A stretch of 64,000 bases of DNA from Euborellia annulipes (GCA_023213315.1 JAKCPI010004539.1:124001-188000), one strand, 5' to 3'. Numbered from the stretch's first letter, positions 34,621 through 45,635 are shown. The notes: generated from the letters alone by a model not told the origin. Made by a program: numbers and translations.

Positions 34621-36240
34621 TTTTGTAAAACGCTCTTGATAATGTTCCTTCTAGGTTGTTTTGAAGCATGGTTTTAATAAGTTTCTTTTACATGTTATTT
34701 GTAAAAGTGTTGTATATTCTTGTAACTATGTATTTACCAATATGTTTTTTATATGTCAAATTGACCAAAATGGGGGTGTGGGTGGGAAAAGATTAAAAAA
34801 AATAAATAAATGTCTACACAAAATATCTCGTACTTTCGGTCACACAAGATTTTTTAAATTAAAATAATTTCTAATTGTTTCTTGATGGCTGGATTTTTAT
34901 AAATTGATTTTTCTTTAAATTTCCCATTTAAAATTATTTTCTAATAATTTATATTATATCTAATTGAAATAATTTGGATCGTTGCCAATTGTGTATTAGT
35001 ATAGAATTCCGACCCCACCCCCTTCTCCTCCCCCACTCTGGGGGGCTCAGCCCGAAGATGGCACCCCATTGGCTATCTATCTTCATAGACCAGCTGGAAT
35101 TCGAGTCTACATGCTAAATCAATTAGAAAAACTTCCTTTATATTTAATAGCAAAATCAAAGAGGCTTCAGTAGAGTGGGGACAGTGATAAGTGAAGCACC
35201 TTCCGTGTTAAAAATTTCAATCCTCATTTGGAACATGGCGACGCGTGGGGCAGACGTCTCTAAGCTGGGGTCCTGCAAAAATTCGGGTTTCTTCTAAACT
35301 TTAAGGGCATTAAAGGTAAATTTCATTTCTTCACGTTCATTAATACTTGGTTTATTATTTTAAATATTAGAAATATAAATGCCACCACAAAAAATTATAA
35401 TTAGTAGTGTGAATATATTCACATGATGAGTGTAGGAATATAATAAAATATTTTTATATCGAGGTGGTCCGAAGCTTGTTTCTAGCCACTTAGTGCATTT
35501 ATTTTATTAATTTGATAATATTTAAAGACAAATAATAAAAGTATTAATAATTGATTTGACTCTCAAGCAAAGAGCTGCTTAGTCTTTTGAATGGGTCCGT
35601 ATGCAAGTCAGGACAAGTTTGTTGGATACGTTAATAGGTAGGCCTACGTACCATAGATTAGTATATGGATTACAAACATGAATAGCCCAGAGGCTAATTC
35701 ACAAAAGCATAGGAATATTCTTACAGTTTATATCTATCTCTTTTGCTGACTGCTTTCTATTTTCTGACTTATTTCTTGTATTTTTTCAATTATACTTAAC
35801 TATCTGCGTGACCCGTCTTCGGTGGGCACCTAGTTAGGCAAATTTCGTTCTCTTGAACCCCCTTAGTTAGATTTCATTTTAGAGAGAGAATAATCAATTT
35901 ATTTATATGCAGTAGTGGCTGACATCCCATCCAAGAGATTGTAACTCAACCCTAGATTAAATTTTTTTAATAATATCTGATAAAATTAATTTAATAAAAT
36001 TAGTCTCTTAATGGGACAAATTAGTGAAAAATACTAGCTGCACTGCCTCCTTACGGTGGGCTTTTTTTTTATTGATATTTAATTTTTAATTTTTCTCTAA
36101 TTGAAACCTCACATATTGAATAGAATACCAAAAAAAAGAGCCCGCGTGTTGTGGGCTCTTAATCATTACCTCAACCTTTACTTCCCCATTTACTTAAATC
36201 GACCTAGAAATTTTAATAATTCTCGCTCTCTCTGAACAAT
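34621..36240. other. Stretch with possible Helitron end scraps
   Basis: GTGACCCGTCTTCGGTGGGC-ACCTAGTTAG (about 35810) and TACTAGCTGCACTGCCTCCT-TACGGTGGGC (about 36032) resemble Helitron termini. A perfect hairpin AAGAGCCCGC-gtgtt-GTGGGCTCTT lies at about 36138-36162. A GC-richer piece at 35000-35280 is unexplained. No genes supported. Confidence 0.3.
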
Positions 36241-36241
36241 A

Positions 36242-36452
36242 CAGTTCTAGTACTCTACTAATGTACTTTTTTAGTTTTTTTTTTTTTTAATTTTCTCAAA
36301 ATTTGCTTGAACAATTTTGATTAAAATTCATAAATTGTTTTTAGATATTATTTAAAAGATATAATCTGGTGTGACAAGCACAGAACACAACTTTCAATTA
36401 CTGAAGAAAAGAGAAAGTTGTTGCTGTGCGACCAGCTACACCAGATTTTTTT
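36242..36452 (-). repeat. Repeat A, left half
   Basis: Centre fragment (CAGTTCTAGTACTCTACTAA) joined to a complete left hairpin. Confidence 0.65.
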
Positions 36453-36612
36453 CCTTAGGCCGGTTTTTATTTTTATTTAAGACATCGAGATATCGTTCCT
36501 ATTTATTTCTGTTAGGCAAGATTTAATTATGATTATGAAATTAAGAGTCGAAAATTTATAAGATTAAAAAAAGAAGTTTTCTTGGTGATGGATATTTACA
36601 GGTTGTATTATA

Positions 36613-36655
36613 GTACTAGCCGCTTCGCCCCCTGGCTGGAATCCCCGCCAGTTTT
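36613..36655 (-). mobile_element. Possible Helitron 3' end
   Basis: Minus strand GGGGGCGAAGCGGCTAGTA fits a Helitron CTAG|T terminus preceded by GC-rich pairing sequence. Confidence 0.35.
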
Positions 36656-36714
36656 CTCGGACTTTCATTAATCAAAATTTTTTAGACAACTTGTTTTAAA
36701 CAATACAATCTTTT

Positions 36715-36860
36715 TACTTTCTCTTACCTCTATATTTTTTTAATATATAGAGAGAGAAAGTATTGGATTCATGTCAAAATTTGATGGATTTACAAGTTTT
36801 GAGGAAAAATCTGACAAGCACAGTACACAATTTTTGATTTCCGAAGTAAATACATATCTC
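36715..36860 (-). repeat. Repeat A, mostly deleted
   Basis: Right hairpin and end block, then a jump to the left hairpin side (AAATCTGACAAGCACAGTAC). Confidence 0.6.
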
Positions 36861-36870
36861 AAAAGCAATA

Positions 36871-37138
36871 AAATTTCTAATCGCCCTCGGGCTTGGTGTA
36901 GGGGTTAGCGTGCTTGCCTTCTATACCAAGTGACGCAGGTTCGGATCCTCGCAGTCCGATGATTTTATTTAAGGCATTTGGTATCCAAATAAGAATGTCT
37001 GGATCCCAAATTTATATTTTATAAAAATACTAGTATCGTTTAGTCTTATATGGCCTGAGTTGCCGAGAAGACTGTGGGGACGTGTGTGTGTGTGTGTGTG
37101 TGAATGAGAATAAAGTGTTAAAAAAAAAATTTCTAATC
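36871..37138 (+). mobile_element. SINE-A, full length with target duplication
   Basis: 12-bp duplication AAATTTCTAATC exact at 36871-36882 and 37127-37138. Head GCCCTCGGGCTTGGTGTAGG with box B-like GGTTCGGATCC, body, tail GGCCTGAGTTGCCGAGAAGAC, a GT run of 11 units and an A run. Confidence 0.85.
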
Positions 37139-37795
37139 CGATGTAAATTTATTCATTGTCGTTTGTGATTTACATACTGTTTCTGACACGGCATTTAGGG
37201 CGGTAATTGACTGTGCGGTCTGGTCCTTGTTTTCTCTCTCTAGGTATTTAGCTATACCAATTAGCAATTATATTATTCATCATTGAACCCATAATAGTTC
37301 TGCTTTTGATATACCCATACAGTAGCCATACGTTTACCCATATGTATAATTATTAAATAATAGAAAATATATTCTTGATTGTTACATATGTTTATAAATT
37401 ACTTTTCTCAGAATATCAGCTTTTTTTTTTAAATTGATGGCCTTTTTCGGCATCTGAAGCCATTTTGAACCCGTCTTTTATTTCAAACAAATCGGTATCC
37501 AAATGTGGTTCTATACCAAATGATTATTATTAAATTAATATGAAGTTAAAGATTAGATTAAGTTTAAAACCAAAATAAATTAGGCTTCGGCAAATTGATT
37601 AAGAAAATTTAGACCAAATTTTACTGTGAAATTTAAGATATTATTGCTTCTCTTTGGTACTGAGAACATTTTTTTGAGGATGTTCTTATTTTTTTTGTCC
37701 CTTCTCACTGAAAGAGAGGAAGTCGTAGTCAAATTTAGATACTTTCCCGGAGGGGACAATAGGATTGGGTAACATTCATCTTGATCGCTTTTATT
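37139..37795. other. AT-rich stretch with a SINE-B tail piece
   Basis: At 37425-37520 a minus-strand SINE tail (GGCCTTTTTCGGCATCTGAAG form) is visible. Elsewhere nothing is supported; a 98-codon minus frame at 37580-37876 is not recognised and overlaps a MITE. Confidence 0.35.
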
Positions 37796-37797
37796 TT

Positions 37798-38072
37798 CCT
37801 TGATCCAGTGGTGGATCCAGAGGTATTTCTCGGAGGGGGGGGGGTAATCTGGAGTGACTGGTCGCACAGCACACATTTTTTTCTTAATTTCGGTAATTTA
37901 AAGGCGCATTCTGTACTTATTTGCCAGAATATAAATACAAATCAAATTTTTAAGTATTAATTTTTCAAATTTTACATTAAAAATACATTTTTTTCGAAAA
38001 AAAGTATTTTTTCAAATCTCAGGGGGGTAATTACCCCTCCCCCCCCCGCTTGTATCCGCCCTTGCCTTGATC
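37798..38072. mobile_element. hAT MITE with nested Repeat A hairpin
   Basis: 8-bp duplication CCTTGATC at 37798-37805 and 38065-38072. Element 37806-38064 starts CAGTGGTGGATCCAG and ends GTATCCGCCCTTG; G and C runs lie inside each end. A Repeat A hairpin piece (37848-37925) is nested in it. Confidence 0.8.
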
Positions 38073-38614
38073 TAATTTTCCAATCGCAAATTTCTTCTTT
38101 ATATTTTTCCAAGTTTCCTTTTGAAATGAAGAATAAAATCTATTGTAGAGATTTTTAACAAAGTGCTGCTATCTCGGGAGTCAACGAGGAAACAGTATAC
38201 AAGTAGAGGGAAAATTTAAAAGAAATAGAAATTTGAAACAATCAACGTGAAGGTCCAAATAGGGGCTACACCCCTTCGTTGATTGATTTGATTTGATACA
38301 CCCCTTCATAGGCATTACTAGAATTTTGAGGGTTGACCAACTTTTTTAAAATCAATTTCGCAATTAAGAATTTTCATTATAGTATTAATACAAGGATTAT
38401 AATATCGTGATAGAATTTTTTTTAAATTCCACTTAGGGGTTTGAATCGCAGAAAATCCTTTTTTATATTATAAAATTAATAATCTTCTATATACTGGTAT
38501 GAAATAGCGGAGTGCCAGTCTGCATGTCCGACTGTCCGTCTGTCTCGCTCTGTTCGACCAACTTTTAGATGGATTTCGAAACCAATTTTTTATGCTTAAA
38601 GAGTAACTTCTAGA
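38073..38614. other. AT-rich stretch with possible Helitron-like 5' end
   Basis: TCTTCTATATACTGGTATGA at 38481 followed by AGCGGAGTGCCAGTCTGC and GACTGTCCGTCTGTC resembles the start of Helitron-like repeats. No coding seen. Confidence 0.3.
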
Positions 38615-38622
38615 GATTAGAG

Positions 38623-38948
38623 CAGCGTTTTCCAAACTGTGAGGCGCGCCTCCCTAGGGAGGCGCGGACTAGTCTAAGGGGAGGCGCGAATATTGGCCAC
38701 CAAGTTCAATTTTCCAAATGATTGCTAGTTTTATAATTAAAATAATAAAATTTAGAAGATTCTGGGACGGAGGTTTTCCTTAATTAAAAATATGAATAAA
38801 TAAAAAAAATATTTTTATATAAATTTATATTTTTTAGTATTCAAAATTTTTGTTTTTGTATTATTTTATTAAATGGGTGAGGGTGGGGGACGTCACACGA
38901 TTAAATATTTTTAAGGGAGGCGTGTAACATAAAGTTTGGAAACCACTC
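38623..38948 (+). mobile_element. hAT-type element, GATTAGAG flank
   Basis: Begins CAGCGTTTTCCAAACTGTG, ends AAAGTTTGGAAACCACT. The left 8 bp, GATTAGAG (38615-38622), has no partner at 38949 but its exact complement flanks the inverted relative at 41061, suggesting one composite insertion later inverted. Confidence 0.7.
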
Positions 38949-39320
38949 GCCTAAAGCAAGACTCATTCTAGAAAATTATACTATGTGTAAAACCCAAAGG
39001 GGACAGGGAAGTTTTTCAGGGTTTTAATTTTTTTCTGACTAGACGCGAAGCTCGCCGAAGGCGATAGCATTGTTAATTATTTTATTTATTAAGACTTATT
39101 ATATAGAGATTGGATTTCAAATTTAAATAAGAATTCCGGACCAACAATAAATATTTAATAACGGTTATCAAAAATATGCCTAAGTTCCCGAAAAGTGTGA
39201 GTGTTAAAAAAAAAAAAAAATTGAATTAGGGGTTGAAAAATTGAAAAAAATGTTTTTTTAATTTTTTTTTAGCTAAATTGTAGCCAAATAAATAGAAAAC
39301 ATTCAAAAAATAGCATTGAT
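38949..39320 (+). repeat. Cargo segment shared with 44900-45230
   Basis: From AGAAAATTATACTATGTGTA to GAAAACATTCAAAAAA this closely matches 44900-45230. It holds Helitron-like text (GACGCGAAGCTCGCCGAAGG), a SINE-A tail piece and an A run. Confidence 0.65.
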
Positions 39321-39531
39321 TATTATTTTGATTAGGGGGGGATGAAGGGTTGATTATTTCAAATTATTTGTTTCTATCATTGGAATATTCCAAATCACTT
39401 GTTGACATTCTTTTCCAGCTCTAAATATAGTTAGATTAGAGCAAAAGGTATTTTTTTACTTTTAATAAAAAGGGAATTGCTATGTTCATCTATTTTATTC
39501 CTATACAAAGAGAGAGACGAATCTCTCGTTC

Positions 39532-39684
39532 AGTTGAGTCGAGCGCGTTGCCGGGCTAGAAGGCGCCGAGCTCCTTGCTCTGTTTAAGTTGTGTTTTAAG
39601 TGATTTAAAGTGAATAATTAATATAGTGTAACCCACCCTGACCACTCCGTCAGACAACACACCCTCTTGAGAGTCTTATTAAAG
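39532..39684 (+). promoter_or_regulatory. Candidate promoter and noncoding first exon
   Basis: TCAGTTGAGTCGAGCGCGTT contains a TCAGT initiator-like motif (39530-39534) in a GC-rich island (GCCGGGCTAGAAGGCGCCG). It is followed by a donor ATTAAAG|GTAATT at 39684/39685. All frames have stops, as in a 5' UTR exon. No clear TATA box. Confidence 0.35.
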
Positions 39685-39879
39685 GTAATTATTATGCATT
39701 TTATCGTTGAAAAAAAAAAAAAATTATAGAAACAAATAATTTGACTGCGAAAAACGATTCTTTTGAATATGAAATTAAATATTTTCTATTTCACTAAGAG
39801 TAGAGGGAGAATATAAGCTGTGGAAGGGGGGAGGGGGAGTGTAGGTGTCATTGAAATAAAATTAGTTTTTTTCTTTTTA

Positions 39880-40085
39880 CTTTTTTTTTTTTCTTTTTAA
39901 ACACTCACACTTTTTTCTTATTCACACTCAACACTCACACACACACATTCACACAGTCTTTTGGCAACTCAGGCCATATAAGATTTTATAAGGGTTTATA
40001 GGATACCCGTTATTAATTAATAATATACATATTGGGGGTTCAGGCATTTCTATTTAAGCCATTTGGTATCCATTTCGGACTGCCA
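39880..40085 (-). mobile_element. SINE-A, head truncated
   Basis: T run, CA tract, CAGTCTTTTGGCAACTCAGG, body to ATTTCGGACTGCC; the tRNA-like head is absent. Confidence 0.65.
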
Positions 40086-40690
40086 TTATTTACCAATGTA
40101 TTCTTTCTATATGGCCTATATTTTTGTTAATCAAATTTCCTTAATATAATTTTACACAGGGGTGTATTAAGGGTTGAAATTTAAAATAAAAAAATTTCAA
40201 AATAAAATTAAAATTAAAATAATTATTATTCAAATTATTTTGAGAGTAATTTCGCGGTGAAGGCTCGCATTTCCTTAAAGGGGGGGGGGAGGTATGAAAG
40301 CATTAACCAGGGGGGTTAATGCCCCATCTCCTATAATGCAAAAATATATTAATGTTTTTTTAATACTTTTACTAAAAAATAAGTGCATTCCGTTTGAGTT
40401 AAAATTTATATTCAATATTTAGTAAATATCATAGTGGGATAGCAACATTTTAATGTCATTCTAAAATTTCTTATTACTGGGGCGGAATTAATTTTTGAAG
40501 ATTTCGAAACTCTCATAAACAGATAATAATAACACTGGGTAATTTAGGAACCCATCGAATCCCTTGCAGAATTTTGTAGGGATTTTTTTCATTAGGTAGA
40601 AAAGTAAGATATGATGAGTCCACTTAGAATTTTACTGGGCTGAGATACCGCATCTTTTTGTATATAGAACTAATCTCAATTAGGATTTGA
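40086..40690. other. AT-rich stretch with one hAT-like end
   Basis: CAGGGGTGTATTAAGGG at 40157 resembles a hAT terminus; a matching end was not found. Otherwise nothing. Confidence 0.3.
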
Positions 40691-40695
40691 ATTTT

Positions 40696-40948
40696 TACTT
40701 TCTCTTACCTCTATATATGTTAATATATATAGAGAGAAAGTATTGGATTCATGTCAAAAATTCGATGTCGAGACTTTGATGGATATACACGTTTTGAGGT
40801 CCCCTGAATCCAAAAAAATGGTTTTCGCAACATGATCTGTCTATGTGTCTGTTTGGGTTCAATTTAAAGCATGAAGGAATTGAGCTAGGAGGTTGAAATT
40901 TTATATTTAAGTTAGGCACCCCCCTAGGGCGTGACAATAAGATTTGAG
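40696..40948 (-). repeat. Repeat A, right end
   Basis: Right hairpin, CCCCTGAATCC, GGTCTGT region and TTAGGCACCCCCCTAGGGCG. The centre and left hairpin are missing. It joins GAAAAATATTTTTCTTCAGG, as at 45610. Confidence 0.8.
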
Positions 40949-41052
40949 AAAAATATTTTTCTTCAGGAATGAAAGAGAAAAAACGAAGCAGAAAAAATAG
41001 TATCTTTAGGACTTAATAACTCAAAAAGTTATAGGGGACGAAAATAATTATC

Positions 41053-41317
41053 CTCTAATCCAGTGGTTTCCTAACTTTATGTTACAACGCCTCCCTTAAA
41101 AATAATTAATCTTATGTCGCCTCCCCCCCCCCCATTTTATAAAATTATACAAAAACAAAAATTTTTAATGCTAAAAAATATAAATTTATATAAAAATATT
41201 TTTTTTATTTATTCTTATTTATATTAAAACTTGGAATAATTTGGAAAATTGGTCCTGGGGGCCAATATTCGCGCCTCCCCTTAGGCTAGTCCGCGCCTCA
41301 CAGTTTGGAAAACGCTG
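41053..41317 (-). mobile_element. hAT-type element, inverted relative
   Basis: CAGTGGTTTCCTAACTTTATG to TTTGGAAAACGCTG (41061-41317). The outer flank 41053-41060, CTCTAATC, is the exact complement of GATTAGAG at 38615. The inner flank matches that of the 45865 copy. Confidence 0.75.
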
Positions 41318-41429
41318 GTACAATGGTATTTTATGGCTGGTGGAATTTGTATCAGGAATGAAAGCTAGAAGAAAACGAAACAGAATTTTTTCTTAAAATT
41401 TAAATCATGATGAGTTAAAAATATATTTT

Positions 41430-41515
41430 AACAGCTAACATTTCGGCTTTGGTCAAAGCCATCCTCGGAGCTGTTAGTGGTCATCTGAGGATGGCTTTGA
41501 CCAAGGCCGAAGTTC
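41430..41515. ncRNA. Pair of hammerhead-like motifs
   Basis: Minus motif 41430-41475: helix I AACAGCT/AGCTGTT (seven pairs), core CCGAGGA, stem II GGCTTTG/CAAAGCC, GAAAT, triplet GTT. Plus motif 41485-41515: good core CTGAGGA and stem, but GAAG instead of GAAA. Confidence 0.45.
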
Positions 41516-41559
41516 GTGCTTACTTTTTGAACTTATTTTTCGAATATTTATATAATTTT

Positions 41560-41800
41560 TCAAAACATTAATCAGCCAAAACGTTCACGTAAAGCAGATC
41601 CTTCGGCGTAAATCGCACCTTACCTACTCTGGCTCGGGCCTCCTGGATGCCCTACTTTGGCTCGGGCCCGCCTGCGGCACCTTTGTACTTTAATCTAGGC
41701 AGACGTTTCGGTAACCATAACGGTTGCCATCTTCAGTGTCAATGAAAGTTTTTTAAGGTGTTTCTGTCTTATATAATAGTAGCCCCCTAATGCATAGGAA
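41560..41800. repeat. Arm of a broken foldback with hammerhead-like motif
   Basis: 41690-41790 is complementary to 42890-42975 (CATATAAGACAG..., AAACTTTCATTG), with 1.1 kb of nested MITEs between. The minus strand at 41697-41745 reads CTGAAGA, stem GGCAACC/GGTTACC, GAAAC, GTC. A short direct repeat of TGGCTCGGGCC lies at 41630-41670. Confidence 0.5.
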
Positions 41801-42000
41801 GCACCAGCCTGGAGCACTCGGCTAGTATTACTTGCTTCCTATGCTGTTATTATATGGACCCTGTTATGCATTAGTGTGTCAAGCGCCAAAAAAAAATTAA
41901 AAATTGAGTTAAGCACGGAATATTGTTTCAAATGCTATAATTAATAGAAGGGAACAGGTAGATGAAGGCAGTCAGCAAAGAACAAAAACTTTATTTGAAT

Positions 42001-42046
42001 ATCGTCGACGTTTCGGGAACGCGTCGCTCCCATCTTCAGGACGATA
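42001..42046 (-). ncRNA. Hammerhead-ribozyme-like motif
   Basis: Helix I ATCGTC/GACGAT (six perfect pairs), core CTGAAGA, one extra T, stem II GGGA.../TCCC, GAAAC, cleavage triplet GTC. Loopless two-pair helix III. Confidence 0.65.
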
Positions 42047-42082
42047 AATTGTTAATGTTTATAAATAAATTGTTAATTGTTA

Positions 42083-42127
42083 ATCGTCCTGAAGATGGGA
42101 GTGACGCGTTCCCGAAACGTCGACGAT
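42083..42127 (+). ncRNA. Hammerhead-ribozyme-like motif
   Basis: Inverted partner of 42001-42046 with the same helix I (ATCGTC/GACGAT), core CTGAAGA and GAAACGTC. One base differs in the stem II loop (GTGACGCG against GCGACGCG). Confidence 0.65.
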
Positions 42128-42226
42128 ATTCAAATAAAGTTTTTGTTCTTTGCTGACTGCCTTCATCTATCTGTTCCTGTTGATTATCACTCAGCCATTA
42201 ATTTCTACTTTTAAAACTATAATTGG

Positions 42227-42474
42227 ACCCTGTTATGCAATGGTGTGTCAAAGACCAAAAATCGAGTTTTGAGAAAATCAACATTAATGTTTTTTGTTTT
42301 CATTGGATTATATATAATTTTTGTTGTCAATTGTACAAGTAACATTAAATATAAATTTTTTTAGGACATATTTCATAAAAAATACTATTAATTAAAGCAT
42401 TTGAAACAATATTCCGTGCTTAACTCAATTTTTGAATTTTATGGTCTTTGACACACCATTGCATGACAGGGTCC
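42227..42474. mobile_element. GGACCCTGTTA MITE nested in its own family
   Basis: Ends GGACCCTGTTATGCAATGGT and complement; AATT on each side, a second 4-bp palindromic target. Confidence 0.7.
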
Positions 42475-42639
42475 AATTATTAGTATTTTTTATGAAATAT
42501 GTCCTAAAAAAATTTATATTTAATGTTACTTGCACAATTGACAAAAAAAATTATATATAATCCAATGAAAACAAAAAACTTTAATGTTAATTTTCTCAAA
42601 ACTCGGTAGGTGGCGCTTGACACACTAATGCGTAACAGG

Positions 42640-42901
42640 GCCCATATCAGGGGCGGATTAATGCAATTTTGTCGGAGGGGGGGGGCAGTTTTTTTTTTCT
42701 TTTTTTTTATTTAAAGACTTTGTCGGCATGTATGGCCATTTAGACCCCTTTCCTATTTATTTAAATTGATTGCTAACAAATTCAATTGAAATTAAAGAGC
42801 GGAAATCATATTTTCTTTAGATTACTAGTTTTTATAACATTTCGAATTTCGTCTCGGGGGGGGGGGGATCGCCCCCCCTTTAATCCACCCCTGGTCCATA
42901 T
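42640..42901. mobile_element. hAT MITE, 246 bp
   Basis: Flanks GCCCATAT (42640-42647) and GTCCATAT (42894-42901) match at 7 of 8 bp. Ends CAGGGGCGGATTAATG and TTTAATCCACCCCTG, with G and C runs inside. A truncated SINE-B tail (42705-42800) is nested. Confidence 0.75.
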
Positions 42902-42929
42902 AAGACAGGGAAACCTTAAAAAACTTTCA

Positions 42930-42962
42930 TTGGCACTGAAGATGCTTACCGAAATGTCTGCC
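42930..42962 (+). ncRNA. Hammerhead-like relic
   Basis: CTGAAGATGCTTACCGAAAT: core present, stem II degraded. Partner of 41697-41745. Confidence 0.3.
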
Positions 42963-43022
42963 TAAATTAAAGTATAAATGTTTTCAACAGAACGCTGGTT
43001 TTTTTCCTCCAGACTTCATTTT

Positions 43023-43700
43023 TACTTTCTCTTACCTATGTATATATGTAATATATATATAGAGAGAAAGTATTGGATTCATGTCAAAAATTCGATGTCG
43101 AGATTTTGATGGATCTTCACGTTTTGAGGTCCCCTGAATCCAAAAAAGTGGTTTTCGCGACATGGTCTGTCTGTGTGTCTGTGTGTGTGTCTGTCTGTGT
43201 GTCTGTGAACAAAATATCTCAAGAACGAAAAGAGCTAGAAAGTTGAAATTTTATATTTAAGTTAGGCACCCCCATGGGATGTGACACGAAGCTTTTGAAC
43301 AAAATCGACCCAAGAGTACTAGTACTTTACTGATGCACTTTTTCAGTTTTTTTCGATTTTCTCAAAATTTGCTCCAACGATTTTTTTTAAATTTCAAAAA
43401 TCAATTATTTTTTAGATTCTCTATAAAATGTATATTCTCATTTTGTGATTGAAATCTTCTGAAGACCACTTTACTCTTGTACTCCATAGAAAGGATAGGA
43501 GAAATGGTTGCCATGGTATCAAAATATAAATATTTTCCCATACTTATAAATTTTACATCTTGAAAATCGAATGAACCATACTGTCGGAAACTAAATACAT
43601 GTCGACACAAAAAATCTGGTGTGACAAGCACAGTACACAACTTTCGATTACCCAAGGTAAGAGAAAGTTGTGTGCTGTGCTCCAGTCACACCAGATTTTT
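43023..43700 (-). repeat. Repeat A, full length
   Basis: 678 bp from TACTTTCTCTTACC to CACCAGATTTTT with both hairpins, a GTCTGT tract, AACAAAATATCTCAAGAACG variant and intact centre. Confidence 0.92.
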
Positions 43701-44435
43701 ACATCATTTATTCATTGCGGAGATTTTTTAATATCTCCTATATACAACTAGTGTCAGGATTGCCATTTATGTGTATACGCAAGACCACACCACAAGTTGT
43801 TACATTTAAAGGATTCAGTGTTTAAACACACCCACACCCTATTACTAATATATACCCGTGCAAGAGTCTACGTATATTTGCCTTCACTTCCTTAATTGTT
43901 TAAGTTTTGTAATTAAAGACGGTGAGAATGGAAGACGTGAGAGATTAATATTGGAGACAAAGTCATATTATAATTATTGCCACACTCCTTTCTTCTTCAC
44001 CTTTGATAATGTTTATCGATTGATTGAAAAATAAATGGTTGGACTAAGCCGAGCGCACAACTTTGCCCACCCACTATTCAAAGAATTAACACAAGGAGTT
44101 TATTTGTTTTGATTTTGCTCTGCTGCCATACTAAATTATCAAATTTAAATAATTTTTTAACAAATTAGGACAAATATTATATAAGATTTTACTCGGAAAA
44201 AAGTCAAGTTTCTGAATGTATAAAAAAAATTTTAGGTTATATGAGAAAAAAAAATATTGGCCCTCTCCTCTAGAGCCCCCCTGATGGTCCGATGTTTACC
44301 AAAAGCTTTTCAGTCCTTGGCCTTTATCTATAGTTTATGTATGCAAAATTTCAAAACAATTAAATAAATAGTTTTTGAATTTTCGTTGACGAAAAATATT
44401 ACCATAGACATACACTCAGAAACACACACACACAC
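43701..44435. other. AT-rich stretch, nothing recognised
   Basis: No supported feature. Confidence 0.3.
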
Positions 44436-44437
44436 GC

Positions 44438-44508
44438 TGTGCCTGAGATCCGAACCCGCGACCCTTGGCATTGACGGCAGACGCGCTATCAAATATACCG
44501 AGCCCGAG
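44438..44508 (-). mobile_element. SINE head fragment
   Basis: Minus strand: GCCCTCGGGCTCGGTATATT and GGGTTCGGATC, a tRNA-like head. A Repeat A end follows immediately. Confidence 0.5.
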
Positions 44509-44510
44509 GG

Positions 44511-44614
44511 CTTTCTCTTAACATCTTATATGTTAATATATAGAGAGAAAGTATCAAAAATTCGATGTCGAGATTTTGATGGATATACACGTTTTGGTTA
44601 GGCACCCTCTAAGG
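44511..44614 (-). repeat. Repeat A, split copy, first part
   Basis: Right hairpin to TTAGGCACCCTCTAAGG. It continues at 46127 (CTCTAAGGCGTGAAAATAAGC) after a 1.5-kb insertion. Confidence 0.75.
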
Positions 44615-45224
44615 CAGCGTTTTCCAAACTGTGAGGCGCGCCTCCCTAGGGAGGCGAGGACTAGTCTAAGGGGAGGCGCGAATTTGGCCACCAAGTTCAA
44701 TTTTCCAAATGATTGCTAGTTTTATAAATAAAATAATAAAATTTAGAAGATTCTGGGACGGAGTTTTTAATTAAAATAATAAATATGAATAAATAAAAAA
44801 AATATTTTTATATAAATTTATATTTTTTAGTACTAAAAATTTTTGTTTTTGTATGGGGGACGTCATACGATTAAAATATTTTTAAGGGAGGCGTTGTAAT
44901 ATAGAAAATTATACTATGTGTAAAACCCAAAGGCGGATCCAAGGAAGTTTTTCAGGGTTTTAATTTCTTTCTGACTAGACGCGAAGCTCGCCGAAGGCGA
45001 TAGCATTGTTAATTATTTTATTTATTAAGATTGGATTTTAAATGGCATAAATAAGAATGCCTGGACCAACATATGAATATTCTTAATAACGCTTATCGTA
45101 AAAAGTCTTATATGGCCTAAGTTGCCGAAAAGATTAAAAAAAAAAAAAAATTCGATTAGGGGTTGAAAAATTAAAAAAAATGTTTTTTTTAACTAAATCG
45201 AAGCCAAATAAATAGAAAACATTC

Positions 45225-45491
45225 AAAAAAATCTGGTGTGACTGGCGCACAGCACACAACTTTCTCTTACCTTCGGTAATCGAAAGTTGTGTACTGTGCT
45301 TGTCACACCAGATTTTTTGTGTCGACATATATTTAGTTCCCGACAGTACGGAACATTTGAATTCAGATGTAAAATTTATAAGTATGGGAAAATATTTATA
45401 TTTTGTAACCAAGGCAACCATTTCTCCTATCTTTCCTATGAAACACAAGAGTAAAGTGTGCTTCAAACAATTTTGAGGGCGAAACGAGAAT
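45225..45491 (+). repeat. Repeat A, left part
   Basis: Complete left hairpin and centre up to GAGGGCGAAACGAGAATG. Confidence 0.8.
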
Positions 45492-45615
45492 GACATGTTC
45501 TGTCTGTGTGTCTGTTTAGGTTCAATTTAAAGCATGAAGAAATTGAGCTAGGAGGTTGAAATTTTATATTTAAGTTAGGCACCCCCAGGGCGTGAAAATA
45601 AGATTTGAGAAAAAT
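45492..45615 (-). repeat. Repeat A, right-end part
   Basis: GACATGTTCTGTCTGTG to GGCACCCCCAGGGCG in the opposite orientation to the preceding piece. Confidence 0.7.
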
Positions 45616-45635
45616 ATTTTTCTTCAGGAATGAAA

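Larger units (their letters stand above)
41950..42180. repeat. Near-perfect foldback with two hammerhead-like motifs
   Basis: Arms of about 95 bp (GGGAACAGGTAGATGAAGGC and complement) around a short loop. Each arm: AACAAAAACTTTATTTGAAT spacer and a hammerhead-like motif. The most regular example in the window. Confidence 0.8.
41856..42639. mobile_element. GGACCCTGTTA MITE, broken by two insertions
   Basis: Outer copy with ends GGACCCTGTTATGCATTAGT (41856) and its complement up to about 42639, ATAT at each side. Interrupted by the foldback 41950-42180 and by another MITE copy 42227-42474. Confidence 0.7.

Noticed and set aside
36871..37138. Genuine tRNA genes at SINE heads
   Set aside because: Heads have box A/B-like motifs but no complete cloverleaf, and are always followed by SINE body and tail.
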